NCBI GenBank assembly: GCA_031213475.1
Contig: JARUPZ010000005.1
Span: 10,921,260 to 10,985,259 of the forward strand
Length of the DNA: 64,000 bases
Reading direction: 5' to 3'
Source of the DNA: Nereocystis luetkeana
Taxonomy: Eukaryota > Sar > Phaeophyceae > Laminariales > Laminariaceae
Made by a program: the position numbers and the translations under genes. The notes under the pieces were generated by a model. The model was given only the letters and a program-made list of their open reading frames with translations. It ran no database searches and was not told the origin of the DNA. Numbering within the stretch: position 1 is the stretch's first letter; the number at the start of each line of letters is the position of its first letter. Positions 21,246 to 31,192 of this stretch are shown piece by piece.

Positions 21246-21456
21246 GTCTCCTCTTCGCAGCAAATATCCCTCGAGTTCGGGGTCGTCGCGCTCGTCGGCG
21301 GCGCGAGACTCCGAGACGCGCGCACGGGAGAACACCCGTCGGAGGCCGGCGCGGCGCGACCCTCGAGGGAAGCGGTCGAAAGAGCAAAAGCACGAAGGCA
21401 GGGAAGCGAAGGCGTCCGGAGTCCCAGACAAAGTCCAAGACGACATCGGAATTTTA
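21246..21456 (+). other. GC-rich, exon-like patch of unknown meaning
   Basis: After an acceptor-like CTTCGCAG, 200 bases of unusually high GC are open in several frames. One plus frame encodes a basic tail ending KAGKRRRPESQTKSKTTSEF before a stop, which would suit a nuclear protein C-terminus. The minus strand is also open for 181 codons across this patch. No family was recognised and strand is undecided. Confidence 0.2.
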
Positions 21457-21880
21457 GGTGTCGCTCACAGCGGCCGAGAAGGATAATATATACAAGGTAC
21501 AAGGTTCCCCTCCGGGAAGTGCCTAGGGGAGTGGCGCAAGAACGAAATACGAAGGATACAATACTTCTCGTATGAAATACCTGCACGCCTGTTTAGAACA
21601 TCCCACCCACCCATCATTATTAATTATGTGAGGAACACACACACAAATATTTATGAGGACAGAACTGCTGTGTGTGCTGCTGCTGCTGCAGTTGGTGGAA
21701 AATAGTGTCATTACTTATGAATACTCGTATCGATAGTTGAAGTTAATGAAAAAAAGGAGGGTACCGGTAGCACAGGTACAGCTATACCTGATACAGAAGT
21801 ATAGCCCCGCCAATAAGAAAGTGCCCCATAAGAACATACTATGCTCACTTTTTGGAGAACACTAAGAATATTGGGTTTAA

Positions 21881-21969
21881 CCCTTTTAGGACCGCAGTCC
21901 TGTTTTGGGGACAAACTACTTGGAATTTGACTGGTTTGTCCCCGAAACGGGACTGCGGTTCTAAAGGGG
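21881..21969. mobile_element. MITE-B copy
   Basis: CCCTTTTAGGACCGCAGTCC...GGGACTGCGGTTCTAAAGGGG, preceded by TTAA; the right flank TGAA is one change from TTAA. Confidence 0.8.
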
Positions 21970-22049
21970 TGAAGAAAAACGGCTCCGTGGCAATCTCTAC
22001 GCTAAATCCTATATAAAAACCTATGCTCAAGTTTCAAGATGGCGCCCCA

Positions 22050-22875
22050 CTAAGACCTATGCCAATGGTACAGCGAAGTTGCAATAAAAAGTTTGAACTT
22101 CAAAGATACCCGCCAAAAAAAGTCAGAACACGCTTCCTATGGGCCACCTAAAAAAAAAAAAGTTGGAAAAGCCCGAAAAAAGCAAATCTGGGGCCGATGT
22201 TGGGCGAACATCGGCTTGAGAAAAACTCAGGCCGATCTTTGGTTCGAAGCGGCGAGATTCCGAGTCCTCGACAGACATCGATCAACAAAACCAACGATTG
22301 CGTCATGAATTCTACACGGAGTGCGCTCGTTAGGGGCTCCGACCCACCCTAGGGTCACCGTCTTCACACCATGGCCGGTGTCATGTATCGGGAGCTGACC
22401 AGGCGTGTGATAAAAAAACATTTGGCCGCTGGTTTGCACAAAACAGAAGACAAAACTTCTCCATCCGTCTCGAATGGCAAAAAATCGAGTTTTTTTCAGG
22501 TTTGGGAGGATACCGTAGGACGCCGCCGGCAAGCTCTCGCCCCCTAGACCATGGATCCGCCTGATATCTTCGAGGCCGTCATCTATACTCGTTGGGCTTG
22601 CCAGATACCGAGTGGGTTGGCTGTGGGCTGAGTCTATGTCGAGATCGAGCGTCGATCGTCGCACGAGCTGGTTTCGATCACCGTGTTGACAATTTGCGAC
22701 CAGAAAAACACAAATTGCGCCGCCTGCAGCCGTTGGGGAAAAAAAAAGAAAAAATCAAACATTTTTCTCTTTTTTCTCCACAGCGGCGGTACGAGAAAAA
22801 ATTCGGCTGTTTTTTTAAAGCGATATATTTGAAAAAAAACTTTTGACTTCGCGTTTCCATTGGCATAGGTCTAAG
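22050..22875. mobile_element. Family C TIR element, copy 2
   Basis: Ends CTAAGACCTATGCCAATGG and CCATTGGCATAGGTCTAAG are inverted repeats. The interior is homologous to the inverted copy at 6380-7230. No transposase frame is seen. Confidence 0.7.
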
Positions 22876-23455
22876 AATCTCAGATTTACCCAAACTGTAC
22901 CCTTTCGGTTGACTGTAATAATCACACCGCTATTATGCTACTAATACTTTGTGCTCTCTGTAGGAAAAACCCGGTATTGATAGTGTACAGCAGCAACAGC
23001 AGCAGCAGTACGGTAAACAACAGTCAGTGCTTCGTCGTACGATAATTGTGCGAAATACGTAGGTAGTGCACATGTTGACATGATTTTATACCTGGTGGTA
23101 TGAGAGCTTTTTACTTACACCAAGAAAATGAAAAATAAAAAAATGCCTGCAGACTGCAGCAAGCTGAGCAAGTAGTTGTGTGACTGGTGCGTAACGGCCA
23201 ACACGACAACAGCAACGAGCAACAGGTCCTCGTAGGCACATAAATTGCTGACGGCTGGCCTCTCCGCTGCTGCAAGCATCGCACCACTGCTCCACTGGTG
23301 TTTACTGCTCTGCAGCTGTCTATCTATAGCAAAAAAAAACAGAAGAGCACGCCAGCAGCAGCAGCGGTAGAAAACAGTTTATGCCGTCACATACCAAAGA
23401 TGTCAGGAGACACGTCAATCAAGGCAAAACGTGAACTGTCACAAGGGTGTATGGC

Positions 23456-23808
23456 GGTCGCCCCGGTGGTTCAAGTGGTTAACCTCGAATTCTACTTGTT
23501 TGAGTCCTGGGTTCGAGCCCCAGGTGGGTCGGACTTTGACTTTATTTGCAAAAATAAAAAAAGGATTCAATTGTTGAGAGCGCCTTGCAGCGTGGGTAGG
23601 CACAATTCGATGCGTGTCGACGAGGGAAGAAAAGGCTGAAATCTTCTCGCGATAAAAATGAAGGCACGTACCGTAGCGGGAAGGGGGGAGAAGAGACTGC
23701 TATGTGACCCCGGATCTGAGTTACGAGTTGGAAGGAGAGAGAAGAAGATGTGCGAAGATAATGAATGGGATGAAAAAAAAAGAAAAAAAAGAAAAAAAAG
23801 AAAAAAAT
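23456..23808 (+). repeat. tRNA-derived SINE S1, copy 1
   Basis: The 5' part GGTCGCCCCGGTGGTTCAAG..TGGTTAACC has an A-box-like start and a GGGTTCGAGCCCC B box about 45 bases later, as in pol III tRNA promoters. The body has GATTCAATTGTTGAGAGCGC and GACCCCGGATCTGAGTTACG, and the 3' end is A-rich (AAAAAAAAAG repeats). About 350 bp, near full length compared with 47521-47884. Confidence 0.85.
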
Positions 23809-23809
23809 G

Positions 23810-24900
23810 GCCGAGTGTTCTCCACTAAAACCTAGTAGTATTTTGGGGTCAGTCGAGGCATGTCAAGGCAAACTTGCTTTCCGTCATGGGCTAAAAATTG
23901 TGTTTCCTGACATCTTTGTTACACAGCAAGCACAGGCAGTCTCCACCTACCGTACAGCGCGCGGCTCTGCCACACGTGCATGGTGTTGCCGACTGTTGAT
24001 ACTGCACTTAGGTGGCAGTCAGCACGCTCTCTGCGCTGCTGGTGTTGGTGTCCGTTGCCGGAGTCACACTGATGTGTGCAACATCCCCAACACGTTTTAC
24101 TATCGCACGATCGCGCACAGCAGTGTCAGAAAGAGAGGTGTGTTGTTGCGGGATGATCGATCTCGGGTCAGAAAAAAAGCAGATAGCCACAACAATACAG
24201 CAGCATGTAGCCCTGCCACACGTGCCCGTGGCTGACCACTGTGCTGCTGCTGCTGCTGCTGCTGCTGGACGGCAGAGTTGAAGTGCTGTATGCAGCCACG
24301 CCCTCTGTTCTGCTGCTGTTTTGGGCTGTCTGTTGTCTGTGTTGTGTGTTGTGCTCAGACGCAAAACAACGTACCGGTACGTACTACGAGTACATGAAAG
24401 ACCCAAAGGATTACCACATTTCAGAGGTACGTACGTACAAAGTAATGCCTCTCGTGCTGAAACCAGGGAAATCGTCTCATCTACTCCCTTGGGGAAAACA
24501 ACTTTGAGCGTCTGCCACGCACGCGCTCCAGAGTGTAAGGATCGCGCGCCGAGACCTCGGCCACTGTGTGCGGCCGGGCTTCATGTGCGCGAGTACGTGG
24601 TGTTTTGCCGAAAAGTGCTCGCACGAAGAGAAAAGTTGGCAAAAATACGAAAATTTGACAAACATACGTACACATGTTCTACTACTGTGGGTGTGCGAGC
24701 TTCCCCCTGGGGATGTCCTCGGGGCGTCGCAAGTTGAAAAGGGAGAAAAAGCACAGGCGGTCCTCTGGTATGCATTTGACCCTATGCGAGGTTCGCTGGT
24801 GTTTTGCCGCTGCTTCTGCCGCCGCTGCTGCTGCCGCTGCTGCTGCTGCTGCTGGTGCTGCTGCTGATGCTGGTGCTGGCGAGATGAGCTAAACAAAAGT
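23810..24900. other. No gene recognised; CTG/CAG-rich
   Basis: Contains (CTG)n at 24241-24268 and a (TGC/GCC)n tract at 24806-24872. A short frame ending at a strong GTACGT donor (24428) reads TYYEYMKDPKDYHISE and could be a chance exon; nothing supports it further. Confidence 0.3.
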
Positions 24901-24929
24901 ATGCCATATATGAAAACAACGTTATGAGC

Positions 24930-25062
24930 GCCCATATGTTGCAGGTGTGTCTGATAGGAGTAGGAACTGTGCTCCATCTCGTTATAGGGTTACGTGATGA
25001 AGAATCAAATGACCAAGACAAGCAACAAATCAGCACGCCCCCCCCCCCCCCCCCCCCCCCTC
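24930..25062 (+). repeat. LINE-C 3' end with poly(C)22 tail
   Basis: GCGCCCATATGTTGCAGGTG...AGGAACTGTGCTCCATCTCG...AACAAATCAGCACG plus a run of C. It matches the end of the LINE at 43.4 kb. Confidence 0.75.
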
Positions 25063-25299
25063 TTATGTATATGTACAGGTTGGGTTGGTGTCGGTTAGCA
25101 ATGGCACTGTTAAATATGTCGCTCCCTACGTCAGCTATTAACAGGGAGCATGCGTACCGTCTTTTCTTTTTTTCGGCTGCCGACACAACTGGCGGTTGAG
25201 CATCATTTGTGCGGGGAGAATCTTGAACTCCGCACAAGCGGAATGATCGTATCAGGCAGTGTTTATGGTAGGGCACCCACGAGGTAGTTACGTAGTATC

Positions 25300-25536
25300 C
25301 CCATTGCTGTCTCTGGAAGTAGCCACACCCGAAAACAAAACGATCCAATCGACGCTGTCACCCATACGCAAGAAAATCCGCCTCACGGGCGGTTCTTAGT
25401 AGGATGCAGCCCACCCTTCATGCGGCTCGCCGAGCACCTCACGTTCCGCTTCGCGCTTGGTGCAAGCAATGCGAGGGTCTATGGTCATACGATTACGATT
25501 ACGGCCATGCATGCTATGAGCGCACCCCCCCCACAC
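25300..25536 (+). repeat. SINE-II copy
   Basis: The head GCTGTCTCTGGAAGTAGCCA, the core GCGGTTCTTAGTAGGATGCA and CGCTTCGCGCTTGGTGCAAG, and the tail CGATTACGGCCATGCATGCT plus C run are present; about 50 core bases are deleted. Confidence 0.7.
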
Positions 25537-25619
25537 ACACCTGTGGAAATAATCTCACCCCTCACTCGCTCTGTGCTTCAACCCCCCCCCCCCCTAGATA
25601 GTAGCGGGAGAAAACCATC

Positions 25620-25818
25620 GCTATCCCAGGAGATGGATGGTGGCCACAGACGGCGAAACAGGAAGATGACAAAATTTGCAAAACACTTCTATGTAATGTA
25701 TGGAAACAACGTCATGAGCGCCCAGCTGTTGGAGGTTGTGCTCCATCTCGAAAGGGATGCGTGGTCCCTGGTCAAATGACCAAGGCAGGCAACAAATGAG
25801 TGCCCCCCCCCCCCCTTT
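25620..25818 (+). repeat. LINE-C 3' fragment
   Basis: ATCCCAGGAGATGGATGGTGG...AAACAACGTCATGAGCGCCC...GCAACAAATGAGTG plus C run; homologous to 43290-43515. Confidence 0.75.
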
Positions 25819-26094
25819 CCTCTCCTCCGCTCTCTCCCATATTGGGATTTGCAGGGAAATACGATAGGGTGGAGCTGCGAGGGGAGGCTGGCTTGCGGAT
25901 CTACGGACGGATGGGTGACCATTTCGGACGTCGACGCCCATGCGAATGCTAGGTGAGGGTAGCGGCGGCCGCCTCTATGTACTGTAGTGTATACCCCTTT
26001 CGGTGCTGATTTTGTTTTGCTGCTCACTTAACAGCAGTGGGCGCCCGAGACGAACGTGTAGTCGCTAAAGCTAAAAGAAGCCGCCGGTCGTGCA

Positions 26095-26930
26095 GTAGCC
26101 TCAGCCCCCACCGCGCGTGCAGCAGCAGCCGCCGCCGCCACCGCGCACACAACGACCGCCGCGCATGCGAAAACACCGCCGCGCGTACAGCAGCCTCCCC
26201 GGCGGCCTCGTGTACAAGTAGCCCCCGCCCCCAATCAATGCGCAAGCAATAGCCGACGCGCATACGATAGCCACCGCGCATACAATATCCACCGCGCATA
26301 CAATAGCCACAGCGCATACAATATCTACCGCGCATACAATATCCACCGCGTATACAATAGCCACCGTGCTTACAGTAGTCCTCACAGCCGCCGCGCAAAC
26401 AGTAGTCGCCGCCCCCCCCGCATATACAGTAGTGCCCCCTGTCCCTGCCGCGTGTGCAGTAGCCTCCCCCCCCCCACCGCGCATGCAATGTAGCCGCCGC
26501 GCATACAAAACAGCTGGCCGCCCCGCTAGCCACAGCGCATGCGGCAACCGCCGCGCATGCAACAGCCGCGGCGCTTACAAAAGCACCGCCGTACGTACCG
26601 TAGCCACCGCGCATACAGTTGACTCCACGGCTGGCGCGCATTCAGGAGCCCCCCACTCCTCCACCGCGCGTACAGTATAGCTGGTCGCACATACAACTAG
26701 TCACCGTGCGTACAGTGATCCCCACAGCCGAAGCGAGTACAGTATGTGGCCTCCGCACCCCAATGCGCGTTAGGTAGCCCCCGCCCCCACCGCGCATACT
26801 GTAGCCGCCGCTCTCACCGCGCATCCAGTGCCTCCCGCACGTGCAAACGCCGGCGCCCCACGGCGCATACAGTAGCAGGCACTGCCGCCCCCGGTGCGCA
26901 TGCATCAGCTACCGCCGCCGGTTTTGGTGA
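26095..26930. repeat. 18-bp minisatellite (CACCGCGCATACAATAGC)
   Basis: About 40 imperfect units, most in steps of 18 or nearby multiples of 3. Because the unit is a multiple of 3, the minus strand has a 205-codon frame of Gly/Cys/Met/Arg repeats (GGYCMRGGYCMR); this is more likely a product of the repeat than a protein. Confidence 0.75.
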
Positions 26931-26965
26931 TGCAGGACCGCAATTGGCTTTCCCTTCCCTGCCCG

Positions 26966-27130
26966 GCCGCCGAGCGGTGGTCCGACCAATCGGATCATCC
27001 GACCACTCGGATGGTCTGACCAATCGGGTGGTGTGACCAACCGGATGGTCTGGCCAATCAGAGGGTCGGACCAATCGAACGGTCCGGCCAATAGAATGGT
27101 CCGGCCAATCGAATGGTCCAACCCATCGAA
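26966..27130. repeat. 17-bp minisatellite containing CCAAT
   Basis: About nine units of GACCAATCGGATGGTCC type (GACCAATCGGATCATCC, GACCACTCGGATGGTCT, GACCAATCGGGTGGTGT, ...). Most units carry CCAAT. Confidence 0.8.
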
Positions 27131-27415
27131 CGATCCGAGCAATTGCCCTCCCCCCCCCTCTCCAATGAAAGCATAGATATCAGAAGATTGCTTTTGTGAT
27201 ACACACATAGCAAAAGTAATAGGAAAGGCTAAATATAATCCCTCGTAGATGGTTTCGATCTTAGCAGACTCGCACCTTGACACTAGGATCGAGAGGTGTA
27301 TCCTGATTAATGTGATAGTACCGAAGCTAAATGTGCAGGATAAGTATCGGAAGGGAACGCGAAGCTCGTAAAGCAGCTGAAAACAGCACAGATGGCAGCA
27401 TCTAAAAATATACTA

Positions 27416-27521
27416 TTACGGTGGACCATAGTAAATAGGACCGTACGGCACACACAAAAACCTATATATTTACCTATTTTTACCAACAATATTTGGTCGT
27501 ACTTACTATAGTCCACCGTAA
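27416..27521. mobile_element. MITE-A copy inside LINE-C
   Basis: TTACGGTGGACCATAGTAAA...ACTATAGTCCACCGTAA flanked by TA. A compensated G-to-T/C-to-A pair is seen in both arms. Confidence 0.85.
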
Positions 27522-28013
27522 TAAGATGCTAAATCAAGTACGGTGAGTAAAAAAGTATTGAAGGCAGAACTGGGAAAGGTACCCGCTGAAGCCAGATAGA
27601 GACGTGAGAAAGTTGTAACGGCAACATAAAGTAAGGAACATGCCAAAAAAGAGGTTTCCAGTCATGGATAGAGCGGTATGGGAGAAAGTTATACAAGGGT
27701 GAACTCGAATAAGGTGGGATAGCGTAGTTGAGAAAGTATGGAAGGACATAGGCGGAAACCAAGAAGAGATGATATCCGCAGAGAAGTTCGGGAGGTACAG
27801 GGCAGAAGTAGAAGAAATGATAGAATGAAGGGAAAGGCTAGCGCTGCGAAACAAGGTGGAATCGGAAAAACACGTGGAGATATACGGGGGGATTGAGAGA
27901 AGGAATAGGAATGAAAACGCATTTGCACGGCCCAATGGACTTCGCGAAAACGCTGAGACTGCGCTTTCGTGTAGGTGACCTGGACCTGCCAGAAAGAAGA
28001 AAGAGGTATACTA

Positions 28014-28118
28014 TTACGGGGGGCCATAGTTAACAGGACCAAATATTGTTAGTAAAAATGGTTAAACATATAGGTTTTTATGTATACCATAGGTCCTGTT
28101 AACTATGGTCCCCCGTAA
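28014..28118. mobile_element. MITE-A copy inside LINE-C with matching empty site
   Basis: The flanks are GAGGTATAC-TA and TA-GTAGCCGGGA. The related LINE at 43097-43116 has GAGGTATAC-TA-GTAGCCGGGA, the unoccupied site, proving a TA target duplication. Confidence 0.93.
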
Positions 28119-28545
28119 TAGTAGCCGGGAGGAGAAGGAAACAGATGCACAGATATGCCCCTGTGGTAAAGCAATATGAAGTAGAACTCACATAGGAAAA
28201 TGTTAAATGTACAAAAAGGAATGGGATGTGCTAGAAGAGCAGACGAGGGAAATAGACGAATGAGACATCGAGGAGTTAGGTACACTAGATAGCAGCGAGA
28301 AACGATGGCTATCCTAGGAGATAGATGGTGGCCACAGGCGGCCAAACAAGAAGGGGATGAGATCAACAAAAAGTTTCTATGTAGTATATGGAAACAACGT
28401 TATGAGCGTCCAAGTGTTGGTTGCGTCTCTGTTAGGAGTAGGAACGGTGCTCCGTCTCGAAGGGGATGCGTGGCCAACGGTCGAAATTACTACCAGGTAT
28501 TAATAAGGCAAGCAGCAAATGAGTACGCCCCCCCCCCCCCCTCCC

Positions 28546-29457
28546 CCCCGCCCAATAAGATTTCGCCTCGGTGCCGTGGAAGCTGGATGCGCTCCGACGG
28601 TCGTCTTAATGTACCGTGTATGTGCGGGGGGGGGGGGGGGGGGGGGGGGGCGGAGGGACGGTGCCCTGGTCTGGTGCTGGCTTTATCGCGGGGCAAAGTA
28701 TACTTTTTTGCGTTTTTGTATTCCTGGACGCCGTTAGGCGTGTCTTGTGTGGAAAAGCTGCGGATTCTGTTTTTTCGCGGGAGGGAAATTTGAGGATAGT
28801 TGGGTGCAGGTAATTACGGTGCTTTTCGCGAAATTAATTACGATGTTCTTCGCGAAAAAAAAATGGTTGTAACCAGTTTGGTTCGGTCTTCTCGCGGTCT
28901 GTGTCCTACACACAACAGACCCCAACCCATATAACCCTCCTAAGAGTTATAGCTCAACCCAAGATCAATTAGGGTAAGAAATATGCTTCCTGGCCACTTT
29001 ATGCCACAGCCTTAGTTTGGTGGAGGTCGTTTTTTTGTTTATACAAGAGACAGACCACAAGTGTCTTTAGATAATAAAAGCAGGGGACGACTGAAGGGTG
29101 TCCACGGGTACGGAAAAAGCCTACGAATTGCACAGAGCGAGCGAGCGAGTTGAGTGCCTCAGCCTCAGGACGATCCTATTTTTGTTGTCGGGTTGGGATT
29201 ATTTCTATACAGGAGACATGCCACGAGAAACCCGAACAAATCGGTGTAGGTCAAATTCTTCAAGAACACCCCCTGTTTGGACACTAGCGGTCGTTTTTAT
29301 TACCGACCAAAGAGAGGTTTCGAGGATGGTGGCGGTCGTAACGTCGGCGACGAGCACAACTATATATTTCACGCCTAAAATGGTGGTGGTGGTGCTGATG
29401 ATGAGGACAATTGTAACGACATAGGCGACGACATTGGCGGTAGTAATAGAATTGTAG
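28546..29457. other. No gene recognised; poly(G) run
   Basis: Contains a 24-base G run (28627-28650). No exon-like frame was supported. Confidence 0.35.
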
Positions 29458-29459
29458 TA

Positions 29460-29559
29460 TTACGGGGGACCATAGTTAATAGGACCAAATATTGTTAGTA
29501 AAAATGGTTAAAGATATAGGATACCATACGCAGGTCCTATTAACTATGGTCCCCCGTAA
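29460..29559. mobile_element. MITE-A copy
   Basis: TTACGGGGGACCATAGTTAA...TTAACTATGGTCCCCCGTAA flanked by TA, next to a (TAG)n microsatellite. Confidence 0.88.
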
Positions 29560-29572
29560 TAGTAGCAGCTGT

Positions 29573-29599
29573 AGTTGAAGTAGTAGTTGTACTTGTGTA

Positions 29600-29632
<33 letters not shown>

Positions 29633-29782
29633 ATGTAGTAGTAGCAGTAGCAGTAGCAGTAGCAGTAATTGTAGTAGTAGTAGCAGTAGCAGTAATAGTA
29701 GTAGTGGTAGTAGTAGTAGTAACAGCAGTAGTCAGTAGTAGTAGTAGTAGTAGTAGTAGTAGCAGTAGATGAGTAGTAGTAG
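29573..29782. repeat. (TAG)n/(CAG) microsatellite
   Basis: About 200 bases of GTA/GTAGCA triplets; poly-Ser and poly-Tyr frames here are by-products. Confidence 0.85.
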
Positions 29783-29799
29783 GGATGGTGTAGACTGGT

Positions 29800-30740
29800 C
29801 CACACCTCGGTCAGAGCATCGATTCCCTCCTACATTATCTCGGTATCTCAAAAGGCAATTACACTCCCGATATTGTGTATCTGACCTACAGTCTACAATA
29901 CAGCAGTAGCTCGTGCTTCCGGATGGGACCCGAGTGTTTTGCACGACCTACAAGCAGCACGCGTTCTCTGGGTTGGTTCTGTGTCAAGCAGATCCTGCGC
30001 AACCTCTCACAACGGGAAGGTGATGAACTGGATGATCCACTGCAGACAGATAGATCGGATAGATCAGATAGGTCATGATCTACCTGTGCGAGGTGTCGGT
30101 TGACTGCTCACAGTGACGGGTGCTGTTGTTATCGATGCTGTTGCCCCCACATCTCACATTACCTCATCGCACTGAAAACGAAAAACAGGTTGTCGGTTAC
30201 AGGCTCCCAATCTAACTCTGGAGCGGGAAAATACCTATCAGGAAAGAAGCAAAACATAGCACCAGGGTACCCTACAGCACTGCCTTCTAGGGGTGGTGGC
30301 TTACTGTTTTATTGGGAGCTCCTCGCGCGATACACGAGTCCGAAGAACTTTGTTCGCACATGTACACTTCCCTATGTGCTAACGTGCTACAGTCCTCAAA
30401 CATGCTGGTTTAGTAAAACTACCGCGCAAACCGTTAGGTGGTTGCTCCTCAAGTGAGCTGTTGTAGTGCCTTGCTTTCCGAGCTCTTCGCACGAGGTGCG
30501 CACCACGTGTCACCCAAAACCGTGACTTCGAAGGGCGTTTGTTCGCTTGCACGGAATAACGTTTCTAAGGGGGCTATGCGCTATTTATATATGCTTATTC
30601 CTTAAACAAGTATGTAGCCCAGCATCTACCACAGTAAAAGTACTATGCTACCCGGTACACTGCTGCAGTAGTTGCTCACTTGAGGAGCTCAACCAGTCAG
30701 AAAAAAACGCCTGAGAAGGCAAAAACGCCCCCCCCCCCCC
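29800..30740. other. No gene recognised; upstream of THOC3 exon A
   Basis: Searched for the missing THOC3 N-terminal blade (a VHSVAW-like segment) without success. Confidence 0.35.
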
Positions 30741-30747
30741 CCCCCCC

Positions 30748-30944
30748 CCTAGTAGGATGCAGCTCATCCTTCATGCGACTCGCCAGACACCTCACGGCGC
30801 TTCGCGCTTGGTGCAAGCAATGTCTGCCTGGTCGATGAAAACCCGACGTGGTCCGTCCCGGCATTGTAGGGATGCGAGGGTCTATGGTCATACGACTACG
30901 GCCATGCATGAGATCGAGTACATATTTCCTATCGAGTACCACCC

Positions 30945-30955
<11 letters not shown>
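30748..30955 (+). repeat. SINE-II copy just upstream of THOC3 exon A
   Basis: TAGTAGGATGCAGCTCATCC...GCGCTTCGCGCTTGGTGCAA...GGGATGCGAGGGTCTATGGT...ATCGAGTACC plus C run. It is 5' truncated. Confidence 0.75.
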
Positions 30956-30990
<35 letters not shown>

Positions 30991-31056
30991 CTCTCTCTCT
31001 CTCTCTCTTTCTCTCTCGCGACCCGACCCGGCCCGACCCGACCCGACCCGACCCCC
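30956..31056. repeat. (CT)n then (GACCC)n tract
   Basis: A CTCTCT run (30956-31017) is followed by seven GACCC/GGCCC pentamers (31019-31053), 25 bases upstream of the exon A acceptor. The pentamer is the same as in the hAT-like element at 8.0-8.9 kb. Confidence 0.75.
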
Positions 31057-31080
31057 CGCTGGCCTCTGCTCGTCGGTCAG

Positions 31081-31192
31081 GGTGAAATCGAGCTTTCTCG
31101 CGCACTCGGCGAAGGAGCAGGTGGACGGACTCGAGTGGCACCCCCTGGACAGGAACCAGCTCGCCACCTGCTCGGTGGATAAGACCATGAAG
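31081..31192 (+). CDS. THOC3: THOC3 exon A (first exon found)
   Basis: The acceptor GGTCAG ends at 31080. One base completes the previous codon, then the frame reads VKSSFLAHSAKEQVDGLEWH and continues to CSVDKTMK. The donor GTGCGC starts at 31193 (phase 0). A (CT)n tract and a GACCC-repeat tract lie directly upstream and may serve as the polypyrimidine tract. Confidence 0.85.

Larger units (their letters stand above)
27150..28545 (+). mobile_element. LINE-C, degenerate 3' half, with two MITE-A insertions
   Basis: Homologous to 42540-43515: TAGCAAAAGTAATAGGAAAG, CGACTAGGATCGAG-like block, AGTAAGGAACATGCCAAAAA, AAACACGTGGAGATATACGG, ACGGCCCAATGGACTTCGCG-like block, GATAGATGGTGGCCACAGGC, ending GCAGCAAATGAGTACG plus C run. 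Frames are broken throughout. MITE-A copies interrupt it at 27416-27521 and 28014-28118. Confidence 0.8.

Noticed and set aside
21041..21586. 181-codon minus-strand ORF
   Set aside because: It spans a tandem duplication and a GC-rich patch, and there is no recognisable domain.
23456..23530. Stand-alone tRNA gene (A and B boxes present; also 31815, 47521, 50090, 51340)
   Set aside because: The acceptor stem does not close as in a functional tRNA, and each is followed by the same SINE body and A-rich tail in several copies.
24361..24427. Short exon TYYEYMKDPKDYHISE with acceptor and strong donor
   Set aside because: Too short, no partner exon or family; the GTACGT donor is part of a common CGTACGTAC motif in this DNA.
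26024..26641. 205-codon Cys/Gly-rich protein
   Set aside because: Best explained by the 18-bp minisatellite; no start context or flanking exon.
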